A stretch of 64,000 bases of DNA, taken from the NCBI GenBank assembly GCA_021432635.1, contig MU270022.1, positions 1,302,001 through 1,366,000 on the forward strand, written 5' to 3'. Below, piece after piece: positions 43,466-55,731 of the stretch. Position 1 is the stretch's first letter, and each line of letters starts with the position of its first letter. Below the pieces are notes generated by a model. The model saw nothing but the letters and a program-made list of their open reading frames with translations, had not been told where the DNA came from and did not search any database. A program made the position numbers and the translations under genes. This stretch comes from Thozetella sp. PMI_491 (Eukaryota > Ascomycota > Sordariomycetes > Chaetosphaeriales > Chaetosphaeriaceae).

Positions 43466-43540
43466 TTCCGACTGATATTACAGTGCAGTAAGCTTATGTT
43501 AACTTCGTATGTACACACGGAGTGATGCATAGTCTACGGT
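43466..43540. repeat. Dispersed copy of the 41.1 kb repeat end
   Basis: CCGACTGATATTACAGTGCAGTAAGCTT followed by ACTTCGTATGTACACACGGAGT parallels 41100-41166 (AGACTGACATATG...CAGTGCAGCAAGCTT...GCTTCGTATACACATGCGGAGT) in the same orientation, about 2.35 kb apart. Confidence 0.75.
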
Positions 43541-44956
43541 AAGGTGCAGGGAAATAGAGGGAGTGAACGGGGGTACTACTAAGAGTGAGGGGATCCCTGA
43601 AACCTCCTTGGACTGGACACATACTTACCTTGCCCTCGTCCGCAAAGGTTGCTCATCTTATACCCTGGGTATAGCTACCCACCTTCATGCTCCAGCTGCG
43701 CCACCGTTTCCGAAGCGCTCAATTTGGGCTTTGGTTTAGGCTTATATGCATTTACGGGAAATAATACCTCGCTAATACGGTACAAGCAAGGGTTCAACCC
43801 CTTTCTAAAATGTAAATTTGTTTGCCAGAGTACTCGAACCACCCCCGCATGGCTAACAGCTATTTTTGGCTTGTAGCCCTATTATATTATGGTCGGATTG
43901 GATTCCCGTTTCGTATCTGTCATGCTACACCGGAGTAACCTGAGAGCCCTGCCCGAGGCAGCGGGTATAGAGATGTTCTAGCACGTCGCGTCGACTGTCG
44001 AAGTCCAGGACCTTTGCTGGTCTCTGCATAAATTCGTCTTTGTTCAAGACGGATCAGTCTTGACGACATCAATGCAGTAGCACTCCTGGGGAAGAGGAAG
44101 CGCTACCATGCATATCCCCGCTCTGATGACATCGCCGTGACTTCTCATAGGCTGCTTGCAGCCAGCCACTTCTGGGCTGACCATCTGTGCTTTTGGGACG
44201 GCGAAAGGCCTGGATGTAGGCAAGAGCTGGTAGACGATGGCCGGGTACATAGGTTTCTAAAGGAGCGGTTCCTCGACGCTGTTTGTTGAATTGCTATACC
44301 AACGACTCTCCAGTATCGTAGTTTGCCGTCATGACTTCCTCTAGGTCAAGCACTGCCTCCTGGCCACGCGGAACTGCGTCATCCGAGACTGAGGTAGTTT
44401 TCTTATTGGCTCGGTGAGATTCGACGGCGTCATTCTCCTACCGCTTTATGCTGGGAGAAGCGACGAGGATGCGATAGGCCATGGTCTACCCATCCTCTAT
44501 GGACGGCGGCGTCAGCTTTGTCTCTAAACCGCTGCTAGGAGGCTCACTATCAAGGATGAGGTGCTAATTTGGTGGAGTGGCTGTGAAGCGATCCACAGAC
44601 CTGAGGTTGGCAGAGGACCAGGTTGAGAAAGGACAAGGTTTACGTATCAATTAGGATGCCCACATTGCTGGCATGAAAAATGTGGGATTGAAAATTTCCC
44701 GGATTATTGGCGGGTAGATCCGCATAGGGATGTATGATGCGTGCCACACTATAATACCGTGACGAAAAATGCAAAGTGTCGCGGGTTAAATAACCATGCA
44801 GCACTTCGTAGTTCTTCCAGACACATCCCGCGAATACTATCAAATACTACCCCAAGGTAGTTAATATTCTCACTACAGCAAAGACAGGGGCTAATCACCT
44901 CGACTAGGGTTCGACACCTATAAAAAATGGTGAACCGCACATCTAACATAAAGTGC
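43541..44956. other. Long gene-free stretch
   Basis: No supported gene. A TATA-like CTATAAAAAATGG at about 44918 faces the deaminase gene's 3' end, so it has no obvious client. Possibly decayed sequence at the locus border. Confidence 0.4.
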
Positions 44957-46204
44957 CTATGGTATTTGTGTTCTTCTGAACGTTTCCAGGTCTTGAAGAA
45001 GACACGCCTTAACCTCGTGCATTGCCCACGACATTTCGATCGAAACCTTCATCATCGACAGTATATCTCCGTCCGACAGGTTGCACATCTTTTTGGTTAT
45101 TAAGAGGTTGTGCAAGACCCAGCTACTGTCCATATATGCAGGGCTGTCACTGGATATGCCAAATTTTATCCCGGTATCCACCAGTACTTGGAGCCGCTCC
45201 GCGACTTCTTGATACGTCCACCGTCGGAGATACGCCCACGGACACATCGTCATGCCGATGCCCTTCTGCAAGACGAGGCTGATGAGCTCCTGCTTATCCG
45301 CCACGTTGAGTCCGTGGTCGATGCGATCTGCGCCCCCGCCTCCCAGGGTTGACGCGACCTGGCGGATGTTCTCGTGCGTGTCCTTTTGCCCCACGTCGCA
45401 GTGCGCCGTAATCTTAAAGCCGTCTTGCCGGGCCAGGGTGAAAACTTCGTCGAACAGGGAGGGCGGGCGGTTGTATTCGTTGGAATCCAGGCCAAAGCCG
45501 ATTATCATATCCTTATACGACATGGCTTCGCGATAGTGTTCCAGAGCAGACTCTAGGGACATGTCACGGAGGAAGCACATGATCCATCCAGACTTGACCT
45601 GTAGCGGGATGAGTGCCAATCAGTCAGTCAAGCTTGCAAGTGAGCCCACATCCCATGCCAGTAATCTTACGTTGAGCTCCGTCGCAGCCTTTTGCTGTGC
45701 ATCTCTCAGGCCACCCATTAAGTCGTCCCAAGAAACCCCCCTCGAAGTGTGGCTCTGGGGGTCAAAGAATACCTCGCAGTACCGAACGTTCATCGACGAC
45801 GCGCGCTTAAAGTAATCGAAAGCGAGGTCGAAGAAGTCCTGTTTCGTTTTCAGAACCTCGCACCCGCTGTAGTACGCCTCGAAAAACGTCGCCGGCACCT
45901 CAGAGGGCGGGCAATTCGCGTACGACGGCAGCTGTGCGCTGGAGATGACATCCCCGTATGCCCGCTCCAACTCCTCTGCGGACTGTACTTCTCGCGCGGA
46001 TTTGCCCATCAGGACCTTGCTCCCATTTCGTTTTGCTAGCTTCCATCTTAGTTCCGCGGTGAGGGTTCCCTCTATGTGTACGTGGAGCTCAACTTTAGGG
46101 ATTTGGGAGACGAATTTATCGTTGGCCGCGAGAAGTTCGTCCCGCAATTCCCGGCGACCTTGCTGTGACCGCGTGTCTGGAAAAGCACCCATGGTCGCAA
46201 ACAT
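44957..46204 (-). CDS. Adenosine deaminase-like hydrolase
   Basis: Two exons, 45671-46204 and 44957-45598 (72-nt intron), give 391 aa; a second ATG four codons in is equally possible. The metal and active-site residues of the family are visible: HVHIEG (HxH ligands), the later HCDVGQ (His), DRIDHGLN and SSDSPAYMDS (Asp pair). MTMCPWAY replaces the usual MCPxSN. These enzymes deaminate adenosine or adenine, and fungal ADA-like members also include N6-methyl-AMP-type deaminases, so exact substrate is not fixed. Cytosolic; no signal peptide. It lies outside the UstYa group, so nucleoside salvage is the simplest role. Confidence 0.9.
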
Positions 46205-48097
46205 AGAGGAAACTGGGACTCCTATGCATATATGTCCAACTAATCGCGTTCTCGTTCTGACAGTATGCGATACATGTCAATTCCCCGGCGATGACAACCG
46301 GAATAAAAACATTTAAGCCGCAAATGTGGAGAATCTGTGGAGGTAAATCCGGACATCGCCGGAGACCGCCGGAGACTTCCGTTCAATATGGCACAGCGAG
46401 TCGGCTTTGTCCCATGTTGAGCGTAGCCTCATCCTAGATCTACGTCCCAGCTCGCTCACGTGAGGGCCCAGCAGGATTGACGAGCCCGCCACGATCTGGG
46501 CCGCAGTGCGGAATAAGGCTTAGCCACACTATGGAACGCTCTCAAGAGCTATAGATTGGCGGTTCACTTTCGGAATTTTGCCACGTGCGGATGTTACATT
46601 GCTGTACCAGCTGTACCAATCATCCACGACTACTGAGTCTTGAATAGCTCATGACAACGTGCATGTCATCTCAGCACCACACCAGTGCTGATTACTTAGT
46701 CAAGGGCATTTATCTCTGGTATCTCGGCGTGCAAGCCTGTTTACTGGCCCAGGATTGGCTAGGACCTGCTGTCCTCGGTGGATGTTGTACTCGGTGGATA
46801 TCTAGGGTGGGCCTAGCACGCGGCAGAGCTTAGGCCGCTACACTATGTAAGAAGGAGAAGGAGGTCTTGGCCTTCGGGAACCTTAATCCTAGCTTGAGCT
46901 GGCCTTTTGGTTATGCGAGTGGTCCGTGAGAGGGGTTAGGGTGGCTGAAGGTTACGATAATCCCGAGTGTGGCCACAAGTGAAGTTCGTCAAGGCTTCAT
47001 CATGTAGCCCTGCAAGCAGAGTCGATCTCTTGCTCAGAATAAGAGCCCAGCCGACTAAGGGATATGGGTGAAATAACTTAGGCGTAACCGTAACCCTTTT
47101 CCTATAAATTTTCGCGGACCTTGTAGTGATTGACTTTCTGTGTGGCCGAAATGGCACGCAATGTTGAGAACTTCAACAATATGACTACATCGATTTAGTG
47201 AAGTGGTGGTGTCAGCTTGACCTCCGGATAACGTAGTTCTGGCAAGTCCACCACTCAAGGAGATAAACTGTGCAGTGGCCCAAAAAGCGTAGCATCGGCC
47301 AGATCCCCCACCGGACCAAGGCGATTTGCAGCTCGTGTCTGTTCATACATAAATAGCTGAAGCGAATTTACAGACCAATCAGAGGCCGCCAGGACCCTTT
47401 CAACATATATGTTGGAACTGGTTAGGGCGCGAGTGTATTTACGGTAATTCCATGGCTCTTGTCAAGCTGTGCGGCATTTCGTTAGATGGCTGTTGAGCGT
47501 AGGGAGTGAAAGAACTCTAAAGAAAGCTTACCTCGTCAAACCATAGTGTTGTCATGGCATCTATGTACCGTTTGCCGCACTTTATACAGAGAGGGTGGGA
47601 CCAAAACATTCGGCCGATGGAGCTGGTGTTGAGGGTGCGGCCGCCTTTTGACATTCAACCTGCGCCAACAACAGCTTGTACCTAGTAAATCACGCCAAAT
47701 ATGCTGACGGCAAATTCATAGTTGCAGCAAGAGATATGTAGACATCGACCAACGGCCAGCTTACCACTGACTAATCTCGAAGTTGGCCGAGGAATATCTC
47801 TTTCCCAAAGTCTAAATAATGACAAACCGGAATACAAGTGCTGATAAGTCAAGTCACCGGGGCACCTAGAACCAACTCACCGCTAATCTAGGCCATCGAG
47901 AGAATGCAGCACGCGAACATTTAAGCTAATATGTCTACATAGTACCCTCATGTAACAAGGTACATAAGCTCCAGCAGGCGTTATCCAATTTTAGCACAGT
48001 CTTTGAATGGCATTCAACACCCAATTCCCCGAGCAAGCGGCGCGTGTCCGGGAGAACGAAAGTGTAGCGCTGTCGTCCCCCACACCTAGCCTAGACT
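46205..48097. other. Long gene-free stretch
   Basis: About 1.9 kb upstream of the deaminase and downstream of the NLR gene. No recognisable coding region; includes the deaminase promoter and short GC-rich duplications (GCCGGAGACCGCCGGAGA near 46355). Confidence 0.4.
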
Positions 48098-51000
48098 CTA
48101 GATCTTCTTCTCAAAGAAGGCTAGTACTTCTTTGTTTACACAAGCAGCAGCCACGTCGATTGATGTCTGCTGCATGTTGTCCTCGAGCATAGGATCGAGA
48201 CCTCGACCCATCAGGGCCTTGTATACTCGTTCATCGCCGCTCGCCGCGACATGTAGCAGCCCGCGTCCGCTGACATCCTGGGCAAAAAAGTCAGCACCCA
48301 GTTCCTCCATCAGCTGCCAGTCGCGTCTCTCCGAGAAAACCTCCGGCTCTTCATCATCGTCCCACAGACTAAACCTGAAGAATCTGTCGTCTCGCTTCGC
48401 ACGGGTACAGAAGTTGAAGAGCGGCGTCTCCCCCTTGGAGTTGCGCGCATTGATGTCCACGCCCCGGGCCACCAGGTCCTTGAAGCAGTGTCGTTGAGAC
48501 TCGGTACTGAGTCCCTTCGCTAGTAGGTGGAGTACGCTGTCGCCGTTGTTGTCGATAGCATGGGGATCGGCGCCGGTAGCTAGGAACAGCTCCGCGATCT
48601 TCGTGTCTCCATTCTTGGCTCCACGGGCTACCGCGTAGTGCAAAGGCGTGCTACCCGTGCCATCCACCTGTTGTAGGAGATGGGGAACTTTTTCAAGCAC
48701 ATATTGTAGAGAATTCTCGAAACTGCTGAACTGCATGCGCGATCCAAAATCCCCGATCATGGAATGCAAGCAATTACGCCCAAAGTTGTCCCGTGCTTCA
48801 ACGTCGGCGCCTAGGGAGAGAAGGCGCTGGAACAAGGAGAGACCCTCGGCCCCGTCTGCACTGCCTGTCTCAGAGAAGAGGGCCTTGTCCAGACATGCAT
48901 GGCCCAGACAAGCGGCAAGGAGCACAGTGCGACCCTGAGCATCTCGATGGTCGACGTCTAGACCTGGTATACGGAGGAAGCACTCAGAGAGGCGCGCGGC
49001 GAAGAACAGCTCGTGCAGTACCGTTCTCTCTCTATACCCGGGAGGTACATCGATCAAAGACTTCCCGGCCGCAGACACGAATGCTCTTTTGGTGAAATCA
49101 TTCCCGGTCGTAGTATCATCCTCCAAGTACTTTGCAAATGGGTTGGCGCCGTGATCGAGCATGACTTGTATAATTCGGTCCACAGATGCGGCATCTGGTG
49201 GAGCCTGGGAGAGCACATTCCAGGTTGATGGGTACGCCATCCCGGCCCGGTAGATAGGAAACTCCTCATGCGGATCCAAGCGCATGTGTGGAGGTCGTGC
49301 GACCTTACGGCCGCGCTTCTTGTCAACGTTGGGGTCCTCGGTCGGTCTTGGGACGCGCATATTCGCATCGGCGCCTCGGGACAGCAGCGCTCGGAGAACG
49401 TCGGTGTTCTTGGCGTCTATGGCGGCAAGCAGTGCATCGGCTGTCACGGTGGCGCCGTGGGAAATCAAGAGCCTGATCATGCTGACACTATGCTGCGCAA
49501 AAGCGAGGGAGCTCTGGCCTGCCATGTCGACCGCATTGGCATCTGCCCCTGCCGCGAGCAGCGTTCTGACCACCTCTTCGCCGTAAGGCCCGGGGCAATT
49601 GCTACTGCCTCGAAGAGCGACATGGAGCACGGTTTGGCCCTTGTAGTCTCGGATATTCGGATCGGCACCGGCCTTTAGAAGGTACGGCAGAGCTTGGCGG
49701 GCGTGCCACCAGCAGCTTGCCATGGCGACGGAGTGGAGGGCAGAGCGTTCGGGCACAATCTCGTAACCTCTGTCGATGTATTGTTGCGTGTAGTGTAACT
49801 CGTTGACGTCGACACTGAACTTTTCAACAAGCAACTTGACCATGTCCATATTTGGCAGCCTTCGCCGGACCGCCTCGATCAAGAAGGGCACGTGGTTGCT
49901 GCCGCGTTCCCTTTCCTGGCGGAGCTCCTTATTTGCACACCAAAGGCCAGCCTTTGTCTCGTCCCCGAAGGCATGCCAGTTTCCCTCCCTGAGGCTAGAT
50001 TCGGCGACAATAGAGCCTATATTCTCCACGAGCGAGGCGAAACCCTCTTTAATCAGCACTCCGAGGTTATGGCTATCAGACTTTTGGTCAACTGCCGGAA
50101 GGAAGGTAGCCCCAAGACGAGCCAGCTCTTCGATAAACTCATATTCCCTATTCACCAGATAACTGCGAAACGTGTGGTTGTTGGTGGGATTACCGGGTGC
50201 TACTGGCTCAGAGAGTTTCAATGTCGGACAAGAATTCCTCTCCTGCGTATCATCCGTGGTTCCGAATAGCCCCGGTGCATTAGAGACCTTGTGTTTCTGC
50301 TTGAACTTTCTTAGGCAGGCCGCGGTGTAGGATCTTCCGCTAGCCTCTGCTTCGGCAACGGGATCGTTACTCAATCCAGCGCCACCAAGCTGGGACACAT
50401 CGGCGCCGTGGGCAACGAGCATATCCAAGATCTCCTCGAGCCTCGTCGACTTGTTATCCCCCAAGCTGTCGTAGTTGATCTGCTCTGCATGTCGAGTGGG
50501 ACGAGATTTGTCGGCCAGCTTGACAGCAACAGCAAACCCTTCGTTACGACTGCGAGCAGGTGTCCAATTTCGGGTAATCTGGGGCCATGCTGCGTCTTCC
50601 TCCTCGAAGCCGATGCAGGCACGAAGAATCCCCCCGTCTTTAGCATCAGCACCAGCCGCCAGAAGAAGCGCTACCGTCTCCGGCCTCCCCGATTGACAGG
50701 CGTAAAAGAGTGGTGTAATATGGGCTGCCTCACCAAATGCTTTTGCATTCACTCCCACCACAGGTTTCATCGCGGAGCCTGCTTTATTCGAACTTGCAGC
50801 ATCGGTTTGCCCAGACGGAGACATGCCTTGTGTGCCCAGCGAGACCCCACTGCGCTCTCTCAGCGCATCCAGCAAGAGGCCGACGATGTTGCTCTCCCTG
50901 CAACGAACGGCAATGTGCAGAGGAGTCAATCCCTCGTATGTGACGGCTAACGGATTCGCCCCAGCTTCCAGAAGCTTCTTCACATAGTCCTCCAGCCCGG

Positions 51001-54000
51001 TTGCAGCCATGTGCAGAGGTGTGATGCCATCGTTGTCAGGATTGTTAAGATCCTTTGTGTTCTGGATTACAAATTCGATCGGACGAGCCTGGCCTCGCTG
51101 AGTGTCCCGCAGCTTGGAACTCGAGGCGCATAGGATATGCAGCGGCGTCTGCCCGGCATGATTCTTCTGCTCCAGATCGAGGCCCATAGCCGCCAGACGC
51201 TCCCAAGGCGTAGACATCCTTTCTGGAGCAGAGTCATGATTGAGAGTGTCCAGTGCTAGCTCGTGCAGCAAAGTGTTTCCATTCTGATCAACGGCCTTGA
51301 TATCGAGCCCTAGACCGATCAAAAAGTCGAACTGTGGCACTGCGGGCTTGTCGGAATCGCCAAAAGTTCTGGCTACTGGGGTTGATAGGCGGCTAGCCTT
51401 GACAGACTCGTGCAGAAGTGTACGCCCCTGGAAGTCACGCGCCGAGATTGATGCTCCGCGGTCTAGCAGGTCCTGTATATTCGAGTGCGGCTCCCTCCCA
51501 TATGCAGGCCTGCTTTTCGACAGCGAGGCAAATAACAGTGTCTGTCCGGCTTGATCCACCGTATTAATGTCGGCACCTGCCTTAAGGAGCATGTCTAGAA
51601 GTTTCTCTGCTTGGTTTCCGTCCTCGCGCCGGCAGAAAAGAGGAGTGTCCCCAGCGTGGTTCCTCAGGTTTGGATCCGCCCCTGCCTTGAGCAGAGCCTC
51701 GATGACTTCAATATCTGCGGTTCCCTGACTCAAGCAAGTATGGAGCGGCCCATCCCCAGACTTGTTAACAATGTTGCAGTCTGGTTCGTACCCCAGGAAC
51801 TTAAGAATCCTTTTTTTATCGTAAGAGCCGAGCAGGTTATGAAGAGGAGTATTACCGCGGTCGTCCACGAGATTGATGTTAGCGCGACCCTGCTCGACGA
51901 GGAGCGCTATACACTCTTCTGATGGCGTTAGGTGGAGAGGGGTGTTGCCGGCCTTGTCGGCGGCATTCGCATCAACTCCAGCGTCGAGAAGCAACCGGGT
52001 TAGTACCGGCGAATTGGTAGTGCCATGTAACGCGGTTCCGCCACCTGCATTGCGCTCATGGACATCGACACCGGCCTGCACGAGAAGCGAGAATATGGTT
52101 TGTTGGGTTTCGGGATCGTCTTTATCGGGCCGAGAGCGACCAGGGTTCATGCCGCATACTTGGAGGAAGCAACTCGCCCTGGTAGAATAGTCCTGCCCAG
52201 GCATGTACGAGTAGCATTCGCCGATGCCGGCAAATTCGTCGCCAGAGCCACTGCACCTAATATTTGCATCTGCTCCCGCTTGGAGAAGGATTTGGATAGT
52301 AGCAACATCAGCAGCGCTGCAAGCTACGAGCAGCGGCGTGTCGCCGCGGACCTTGGCGTTCACATCGACGCCGGGGTGCTGGAGGATCCGGGCAACGAGC
52401 TTAGATCTTCCGCGTTCAGCTGCCCACATTAGAGCCCGCTGGGCGGTTTCCGTGTCTTTGAGGAATGGAAGGAATGCTTCCAATGTCTCAAGGTGGCCAT
52501 TGTGGCAGGCGTACATAAGAGGCGTTTGGCCACGGGTCGTAGGTGCGTTTCCGCAGAACCGTCCAGGATTTTCGTTCATCTTCTCCGTGAGGGGGTCCAC
52601 ACCCGCCTCCAGCAACACTCTCGCCGTCTCTTGGTGGTTGAAGCTCGCCGCCGCATGCAAAGGCTTAAGCCCGCCCACTGTGTCCGGCATATCCGGGTCT
52701 GCGCCGGCAGCTATCAGCTCGGCAACGACGGCTGAATGCCCACCGGAGGCAGCCAAAGAGCTGTAGTTAGCACGCAGCATTAGCATGCCAAAATTTCTCA
52801 CAGGATGGACGGGGGTTCTTACAGCGGAGTATTGCCACGAGAATCGAGTGCATCCACCTCTACGTTCTCGACACCCAAGAGCTCCTTGGTAAAAGATAGT
52901 ATCCCAGTTTTAGCCGTAATATGGAGCGAGTTAACGCGCCTAGCCCCCCTGCTACCTCCTGACCATTTGATCTGAAGCCAGGCCTGACGCTGCTGCTGGT
53001 TCGCTAGGAATTCCCGAACCACGGCGTTAGTCTCGGCTTGGTCAAACCCTGCCGCTTCAGACTTGCGGATGTGGTGATACCAATTGCTGGCGGCGTATTC
53101 AAAGGACGGGTGTTTGAGCCGCAGCTGGGCTTGTTCCTTTTCGGCGGCTTCTTCGGACGCCATGGTGTAGCTACCATCCCAATCGTCATAGTCCCTATCG
53201 TCACCTTCGTCCTCAATCTTGATCTTGACCGAGTCCAAGCACCCGGCTCGTAAGTACTGTAAACACGCCGCAGCGAGCCGGGCATGGGTTAAACCAGGCT
53301 TTAGGATAGGGTACCCAGACCCGTCATCGAGCCGGGTAGTTCCTTTGAGGTATTCCGTGAAGGAATGATGGATCACGGAGACGGTCTCGTCTGCTAATAT
53401 TTCCAAGAGCGGCCCACACGCAGCCCTGATGAGGTCCTTCGTCATCTTGAGATCTCGCGTCGCGTCGCCAGGGCAGTTGGTCTTGATCATATCGGCGAGC
53501 TCCAGTAGCCGGAGGGGCCGCGCGGCATGCGTGACAGCTTGTAGAATCAGATGCTGAAGATCTTCTGCTACTCCGGAGCGCCGGGCATGCTCTGCCAGGA
53601 GCTCCGTGTAGAGCACATTCAGGTCCGCCGGCAGCTGGGAAAGCACCGTCTTGACATCGGCCCCGGGTTCGAGGAACGCGTCCATGGCAAGTTTCGCGTA
53701 CAGGAAAAGGCCGTTGGCCCGGCCAGGAACGGCGTTCGTGACGGTGTCCCAGTCCTCCGGCTGGATTTGGGACCGAGACAGAGCATGCCGGACATATGTC
53801 GAGATGTCCATGTCGACCAGGGTTTCCTCCAATCGGATGTGGAGACAGGGCGTCTTTCTGAGCGGTCCTTCCACGCCGGCCACCGGACGGCTGGTGATCA
53901 ACACCTTGGCTTTCTTGGGGTACCAGTGGCCGAGAGCGCCCAGTGCCTGAAGGAATGTGTCGTTGCCCCGGTCCATCTCGTCAAGTGCATCAGCGACGCA

Positions 54001-54582
54001 AAAGACCTTCCCCGGCAAACCGGCGAAAGCCTGGCGCAGGAACTTCCACATGTCCTCCCGAGATAAGCTGTTGACGGACCGGTTGTTGTCCATGAGTGTC
54101 TTGAGCTCTTTCTGCAGCGGGGGGCTGTATATTAGCATCTGATCCATCCAGTCCCGTAGCAGCGCTTGGGGCTCATGGTTGGCCTCAATAATTTGACGGA
54201 AAAAGAAGTACAGGACAGGAACGCCTGGGTGAGACTCGGCAAGGACACGGATCAGGCTGGCAGCCATCACCGACTTTCCGGAACCCGGGATGCCCTTGAT
54301 CCAAAGCAGGCCATGCTCTTCGCTCTGCAGCCACTCCTGATATGCTGTGCTCGCCGTGAGCCAGGCCCCCGTGCCGGCGACGTGGGAGTCGAGATGTTTT
54401 CGGTACTCGCCGCCGGCAATGGCGTACGACGTCGGGTTTAACCATGTCCGCAGCTTGGCGATGGTCTCTGGCGGTTGAGGTAGGATCTGCTCCGGATTGT
54501 AGTTGCTGACATCGTCATGGTCAATCACGACGGCATCAATGTCGATATCGCTGCCTACGAGCTCACCATCACTCGAGGACAT
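48098..54582 (-). CDS. NACHT-ankyrin NLR-like protein (STAND ATPase)
   Basis: Two exons, 52823-54582 and 48098-52760 (62-nt intron with GCTAAC branch), give 2,140 aa; the ankyrin frame continues without a break across the junction (NTPL then SLAASGGHSAVV). The N-terminal 90 residues have no known effector domain. The NACHT core has Walker A GIPGSGKS (97-104), Walker B-like FCVADALDEMD (194-204), the SRP sensor (VLITSRP) and GLFLYAKL. After a winged-helix-like spacer (about 390-560) more than 25 ankyrin repeats fill the rest (PLHAAA, TPLHLA, ADPNIRD and similar). Such proteins act in heterokaryon incompatibility or non-self sensing: ligand binding by repeats triggers ATP-driven oligomerisation. 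Ligand and partner unknown. Confidence 0.93.
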
Positions 54583-55413
54583 GGTGTTAATGCAGATCTA
54601 GGCGTCCCGGGACGGAATAGGATTGGAGTGGCGCCTTTCTACAGCCCCAGCAGCAGCCTAGACGAAACGGGTTGAGGTTCTGGCTCAAACGTCAATAATG
54701 GAGGAGAGAGAAAGTGTTGACGAGTCAGCAGATATGCGTATTTGGTTGCGACGCAAGGTTGAGGCGGTGCCTGAAGGATCCAAAAGTCGCCTCTCCGGAG
54801 CTTGCCCCGGGCAAGGCAACCTGCCTTAGCCTAGCCGCCTATGGACTCTGGGCACAGGGCTACTGATTGGCCGTCTAAGGAGTACGCGACCCACAAGAGC
54901 TACAGGCAGCACACCCCCACTGTCGGCCGAGGAAATGGTTCGAGCTTGACTGCGCGACGCTGGCCATTTGCTACGATTGACTACGTCTAAAAGCCGCCCG
55001 GGGCCAGTATCTCGGTTGGTCTCGCATTTCGTGTCTCCGGCAGGCTAAAGAAACACAAAGAGTTCTACGGGCAGAGGTCCCTATATTTACAAAGCTGCAC
55101 AACTTGCAGGGATCTATGCACAATGCCCGGGGCGGAGCCAAGCCAGGGGCAACTGGCGGTGGGAATTGCGGGGTTGGGACAAGCGCTTGGAGTTCTAATA
55201 AGTACGGAATACGTTAGGTAGGTAGGTACTTCACAATACTTGGACTCTCGCTCCCAGACATCGGTTGTGGTACCAAAGGGTTGGTGAAGCTAGAAATAGT
55301 GCGTTTGTCTCGAAAATGGACCACCCGTGCACACCAGACAGCTGTTTCCATTTCCCATATGCCTATGTCATACTGCCCGTGAACCCCATGCTACCTACTT
55401 TTTGCTCCCACGC
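54583..55413. other. Intergenic, NLR promoter side
   Basis: Holds the NLR promoter and 3' region of the 6-Cys secreted-protein gene. Contains the simple run TTAGGTAGGTAGGTACTT near 55213. No gene seen. Confidence 0.45.
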
Positions 55414-55731
55414 TTACAGTTCCGTGGCAGAGAATGAGCCAAACTTGCAGCTGGCCGGGATTTGCTCACACGCGCCGCTGACGATGACATCTGAGAAGTT
55501 TGGGCACAGAACTTGGCAGTCGGAGTCCTCGAACAGCTGGATGGAGACATTACTCTGAGAGCTCAAACTGTGGATAGTATTCCCAAAACCACGATTGCAG
55601 CCCGCCGCTACCCCTATGTCCACTTCGCCGATTGAACAAAAGTTGTCTTGGAAGAGCATGAGGTCCAAGGCGGAGCTCGACCGGACGACAGCGAGGGCCG
55701 CAATGAGGACCTTGGCAAAGGTTGGCTGCAT
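55414..55731 (-). CDS. Small secreted cysteine-rich protein (6 Cys)
   Basis: Single exon, 105 aa, starting at the ATG at 55731 because residues 1-22 then form a signal peptide (MQPTFAKVLIAALAVVRSSSA); the longer open frame upstream has no such signal. The mature protein has six cysteines (NFCSIGE, AAGCNRGFG, DSDCQVLCPN, GACEQIPASCKF), consistent with three disulfides, and the motif LFEDSDCQ seen in several small fungal secreted proteins. No catalytic residues. Function unknown; effector-like by size and secretion. Confidence 0.8.
   Translation of the reverse strand: MQPTFAKVLIAALAVVRSSSALDLMLFQDNFCSIGEVDIGVAAGCNRGFGNTIHSLSSQSNVSIQLFEDSDCQVLCPNFSDVIVSGACEQIPASCKFGSFSATEL

Noticed and set aside
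43165-43491. Open frame with repeated NFNLLQQ peptide
   Set aside because: The peptide repeat is only the translation of the non-coding 29-base tandem repeat; no signal peptide or processing sites, and it is antisense to the small-peptide promoter.
44900-44925. tRNA-like B-box (GGTTCGACACC) followed by T-stem-like pairing
   Set aside because: No matching acceptor stem or anticodon arm upstream; the downstream TATAAAAAA is better read as AT-rich promoter-like sequence.
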